A stretch of DNA of 64,000 nt from Streptomyces sp. NBC_01233. Lineage in GTDB: Bacteria; Actinomycetota; Actinomycetes; Streptomycetales; Streptomycetaceae. This document shows positions 62,354-64,000 of this stretch, in pieces. The translations under genes and the position numbers were made by a program. The notes beneath the pieces were generated by a model. It had not been told where the DNA came from. It saw nothing but the letters and a program-made list of their open reading frames with translations, and did no database searches. Every line of letters starts with the position of its first letter. The stretch's first letter is position 1. The stretch lies in contig NZ_CP108514.1 of the NCBI RefSeq assembly GCF_035989305.1, positions 5,312,501 through 5,376,500 of the forward strand, read 5' to 3'.

Positions 62354-63676
62354 ATGGCTGGTGTGAGCTACCCGTACCCGTATGAAGCCCCAGTTTCGCA
62401 GACGCTCTTCGAGCGCGCCTCCCTCGTGACCCCCGGCGGCGTGAACTCTCCCGTGCGCGCCTTCCGCGCCGTGGGCGGTACGCCCCGGTTCATGGTGTCC
62501 GGGACCGGTCCGTACCTCACCGACGCCGACGGTCGGGAGTATGTCGACCTCGTGTGCTCGTGGGGACCGATGATCCTCGGCCATTCCCACCCCGAGGTGA
62601 TCGCGGCCGTCCAGGCGGCCGTGGCCCGCGGTACCTCCTTCGGCACGCCCGGTGAGGGCGAGGTGGCGCTCGCCGAGGAGATCGTGGCGCGCATCGAGCC
62701 CGTCGAGCAGGTGCGGCTCGTCTCCTCGGGGACGGAGGCCACGATGTCGGCGATCCGCCTGGCGCGCGGTTTCACCGGCAGGGCCAAGGTCGTGAAGTTC
62801 GCCGGCTGCTACCACGGCCATGTGGACGCGCTGCTGGCCGCGGCCGGTTCCGGGCTCGCGACCTTCGCACTGCCGGACACCCCCGGTGTGACGGGCGCGC
62901 AGGCCGGCGACACGATCGTCCTCCCCTACAACGACCTGGAGGCGGTCCGGGCGGCCTTCGCCGCGCACCCCGGCGAGATCGCCTGCGTGATCACCGAGGC
63001 CGCGCCCGGCAACATGGGCGTCGTGACCCCGGCCGAGGGCTTCAACCAGGGGCTCGCCGACCTCTGTCGCGAGAACGGCGCCCTGTACATCTCCGACGAG
63101 GTGATGACGGGCTTCCGTACCTCCCGCGCCGGCTGGTACGGCGTCGACGGGGTCAAGCCCGACCTGATGACCTTCGGCAAGGTCATGGGCGGCGGCTTCC
63201 CGGCGGCGGCCTTCGGCGGCCGCCGCGACGTCATGGGCCACCTCGCGCCCGCCGGCCCGGTCTACCAGGCCGGCACCCTCTCCGGTAACCCGATCGCCAC
63301 CGCGGCCGGCCTCGCGCAGCTGCGCCTGCTGGACGCGGCCGCGTACGAGAAGGTCGACGCGGTGTCGCAGGAGATCCAGGGCCTGGTCAGCGGGGCGCTG
63401 GCCAAGGAGGGCGTGGCGCACCGGCTGCAGACCGCGTCGAACATGTTCTCCGTCTTCTTCACCGAGGGCGAGGTGCGCAACTACGACGACGCCAAGAAGC
63501 AGGAGAGCTTCCGCTTCAACGGCTTCTTCCACTCGATGCTGGCGCAGGGCGTCTACCTGCCGCCGTCCGCCTTCGAGTCCTGGTTCGTTTCCACCGCCCA
63601 CGACGAGCGGGCGATCGAGCGCATCGCGGCGGCGCTGCCCGCCGCCGCCCGAGCCGCCGCGGAGGCCACCGCATGA
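62354..63676 (+). CDS. hemL: Glutamate-1-semialdehyde 2,1-aminomutase
   Basis: A 440-residue PLP enzyme that turns glutamate-1-semialdehyde into ALA, the step after HemA. Signature parts: [75 protein letters not shown] and the PLP lysine in [19 protein letters not shown]. The ATG at 62354 has no clear ribosome binding site, and GTG at 62363 is possible. The stop overlaps the next gene (ATGA). It is 41 kb from hemB in this window, so the early haem genes are split in two clusters. Confidence 0.96.
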   Translation: MAGVSYPYPYEAPVSQTLFERASLVTPGGVNSPVRAFRAVGGTPRFMVSGTGPYLTDADGREYVDLVCSWGPMILGHSHPEVIAAVQAAVARGTSFGTPGEGEVALAEEIVARIEPVEQVRLVSSGTEATMSAIRLARGFTGRAKVVKFAGCYHGHVDALLAAAGSGLATFALPDTPGVTGAQAGDTIVLPYNDLEAVRAAFAAHPGEIACVITEAAPGNMGVVTPAEGFNQGLADLCRENGALYISDEVMTGFRTSRAGWYGVDGVKPDLMTFGKVMGGGFPAAAFGGRRDVMGHLAPAGPVYQAGTLSGNPIATAAGLAQLRLLDAAAYEKVDAVSQEIQGLVSGALAKEGVAHRLQTASNMFSVFFTEGEVRNYDDAKKQESFRFNGFFHSMLAQGVYLPPSAFESWFVSTAHDERAIERIAAALPAAARAAAEATA

Positions 63677-64000
63677 GCAGCAGCGAGATCACCGTCGTGC
63701 ACCTGGTGCGCCACGGCGAGGTGCACAATCCGGACGGGGTCCTCTACGGGCGTCGCGAGGGCTACCACCTCTCCGAGCTGGGCCGGCAGATGGCGGACCG
63801 GGTCGCCGAGCACCTCAAGGGCCGGGACATCGCCTACGTGGTGTCCTCCCCGCTGGAGCGGGCGCAGGAGACGGCGGAGCCGATCGCCAAGGTCCGCGGC
63901 CTGAGCCTGGCGACCGACGCCCGGCTGCTGGAGGCGGAGAACGTCTTCGAGGGCAAGACCTTCGGCGTCGGGGACGGCGCGCTGCGCAAGCCCGGCAACT
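63673..64000 (+). CDS. Histidine phosphatase family protein, cut by the window end
   Basis: The first 109 residues of a phosphoglycerate-mutase-like protein. The catalytic motif [19 protein letters not shown] with the nucleophile His lies near residue 14; [17 protein letters not shown] and [19 protein letters not shown] follow as in the family, then the acidic [11 protein letters not shown] at 63673 overlaps the hemL stop (ATGA), so the two are coupled. The C-terminal half, including the second His, is beyond the window. Confidence 0.92.
   Translation, partial: MSSSEITVVHLVRHGEVHNPDGVLYGRREGYHLSELGRQMADRVAEHLKGRDIAYVVSSPLERAQETAEPIAKVRGLSLATDARLLEAENVFEGKTFGVGDGALRKPGN

Overview
The window is high-GC actinobacterial chromosomal DNA, almost certainly from a Streptomyces. 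It carries bldN with its anti-sigma gene rsbN, a rex-hemA-hemC-hemD-hemB run, WhiJ-type DUF397/XRE/HATPase genes, an LAxTG cell-wall protein, GTG and TTG starts, and many ATGA-type overlaps. Species cannot be assigned from the sequence alone. Gene calls rest on protein motifs and my knowledge of families; no database search was run.

Layout. 1-3306: the 3' end of an rRNA operon (23S lacking its first few tens of bases, 5S, terminator). 3593-10256: mostly plus-strand housekeeping genes (HAD hydrolase, MFS transporter, AcuC-like deacetylase, a phosphatase-like protein, a small HTH protein, the 32-residue ribosomal protein bS22, an epimerase and an acyltransferase). 10327-13909, minus strand: the developmental sigma/anti-sigma pair bldN-rsbN and a HAD-IB phosphatase. 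13990-20921: a glutaredoxin-like gene, then the redox-controlled rex-hemACD set and hemB, with a Rex operator ahead of rex. Four of these genes overlap by four bases, so tetrapyrrole synthesis is translationally coupled to its redox sensor.

20928-32222 is mixed accessory DNA: a broken WXG100-like gene, a DrrAB-type ABC exporter with a divergent TetR regulator and palindromic operator, a WhiJ-like module next to a membrane protein/STAND-TPR ATPase pair, a VOC protein, a possible toxin-antitoxin pair and an LAxTG surface protein. 32374-40832 is conserved core: argS and class I lysS divergently arranged, a DUF2637 membrane protein, two DUF3558-type lipoproteins and rtcB. 40982-48594 is again accessory: a Uma2 protein, a polysaccharide deacetylase, a complete IS630-type element with a passenger ORF inserted exactly at the stop codon of an SDR gene, and small enzymes and regulators including an HxlR gene with a perfect operator palindrome.

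48656-55750 holds baseplate/tail genes of the phage-like contractile injection type (a 5'-truncated baseplate J-like gene, a tail protein I-like gene, a zinc-ribbon/discoidin membrane protein with a 120-bp minisatellite, a LuxR regulator and a membrane-anchored beta-domain protein). No sheath, tube or ATPase gene is present, so it looks like a remnant or repurposed module. 56754-61118 encodes a very large secreted protein that appears to join a lytic-transglycosylase-like domain, a golvesin-like domain and a NucA/NucB-type DNase. The window closes with hemL and the start of a histidine-phosphatase gene.
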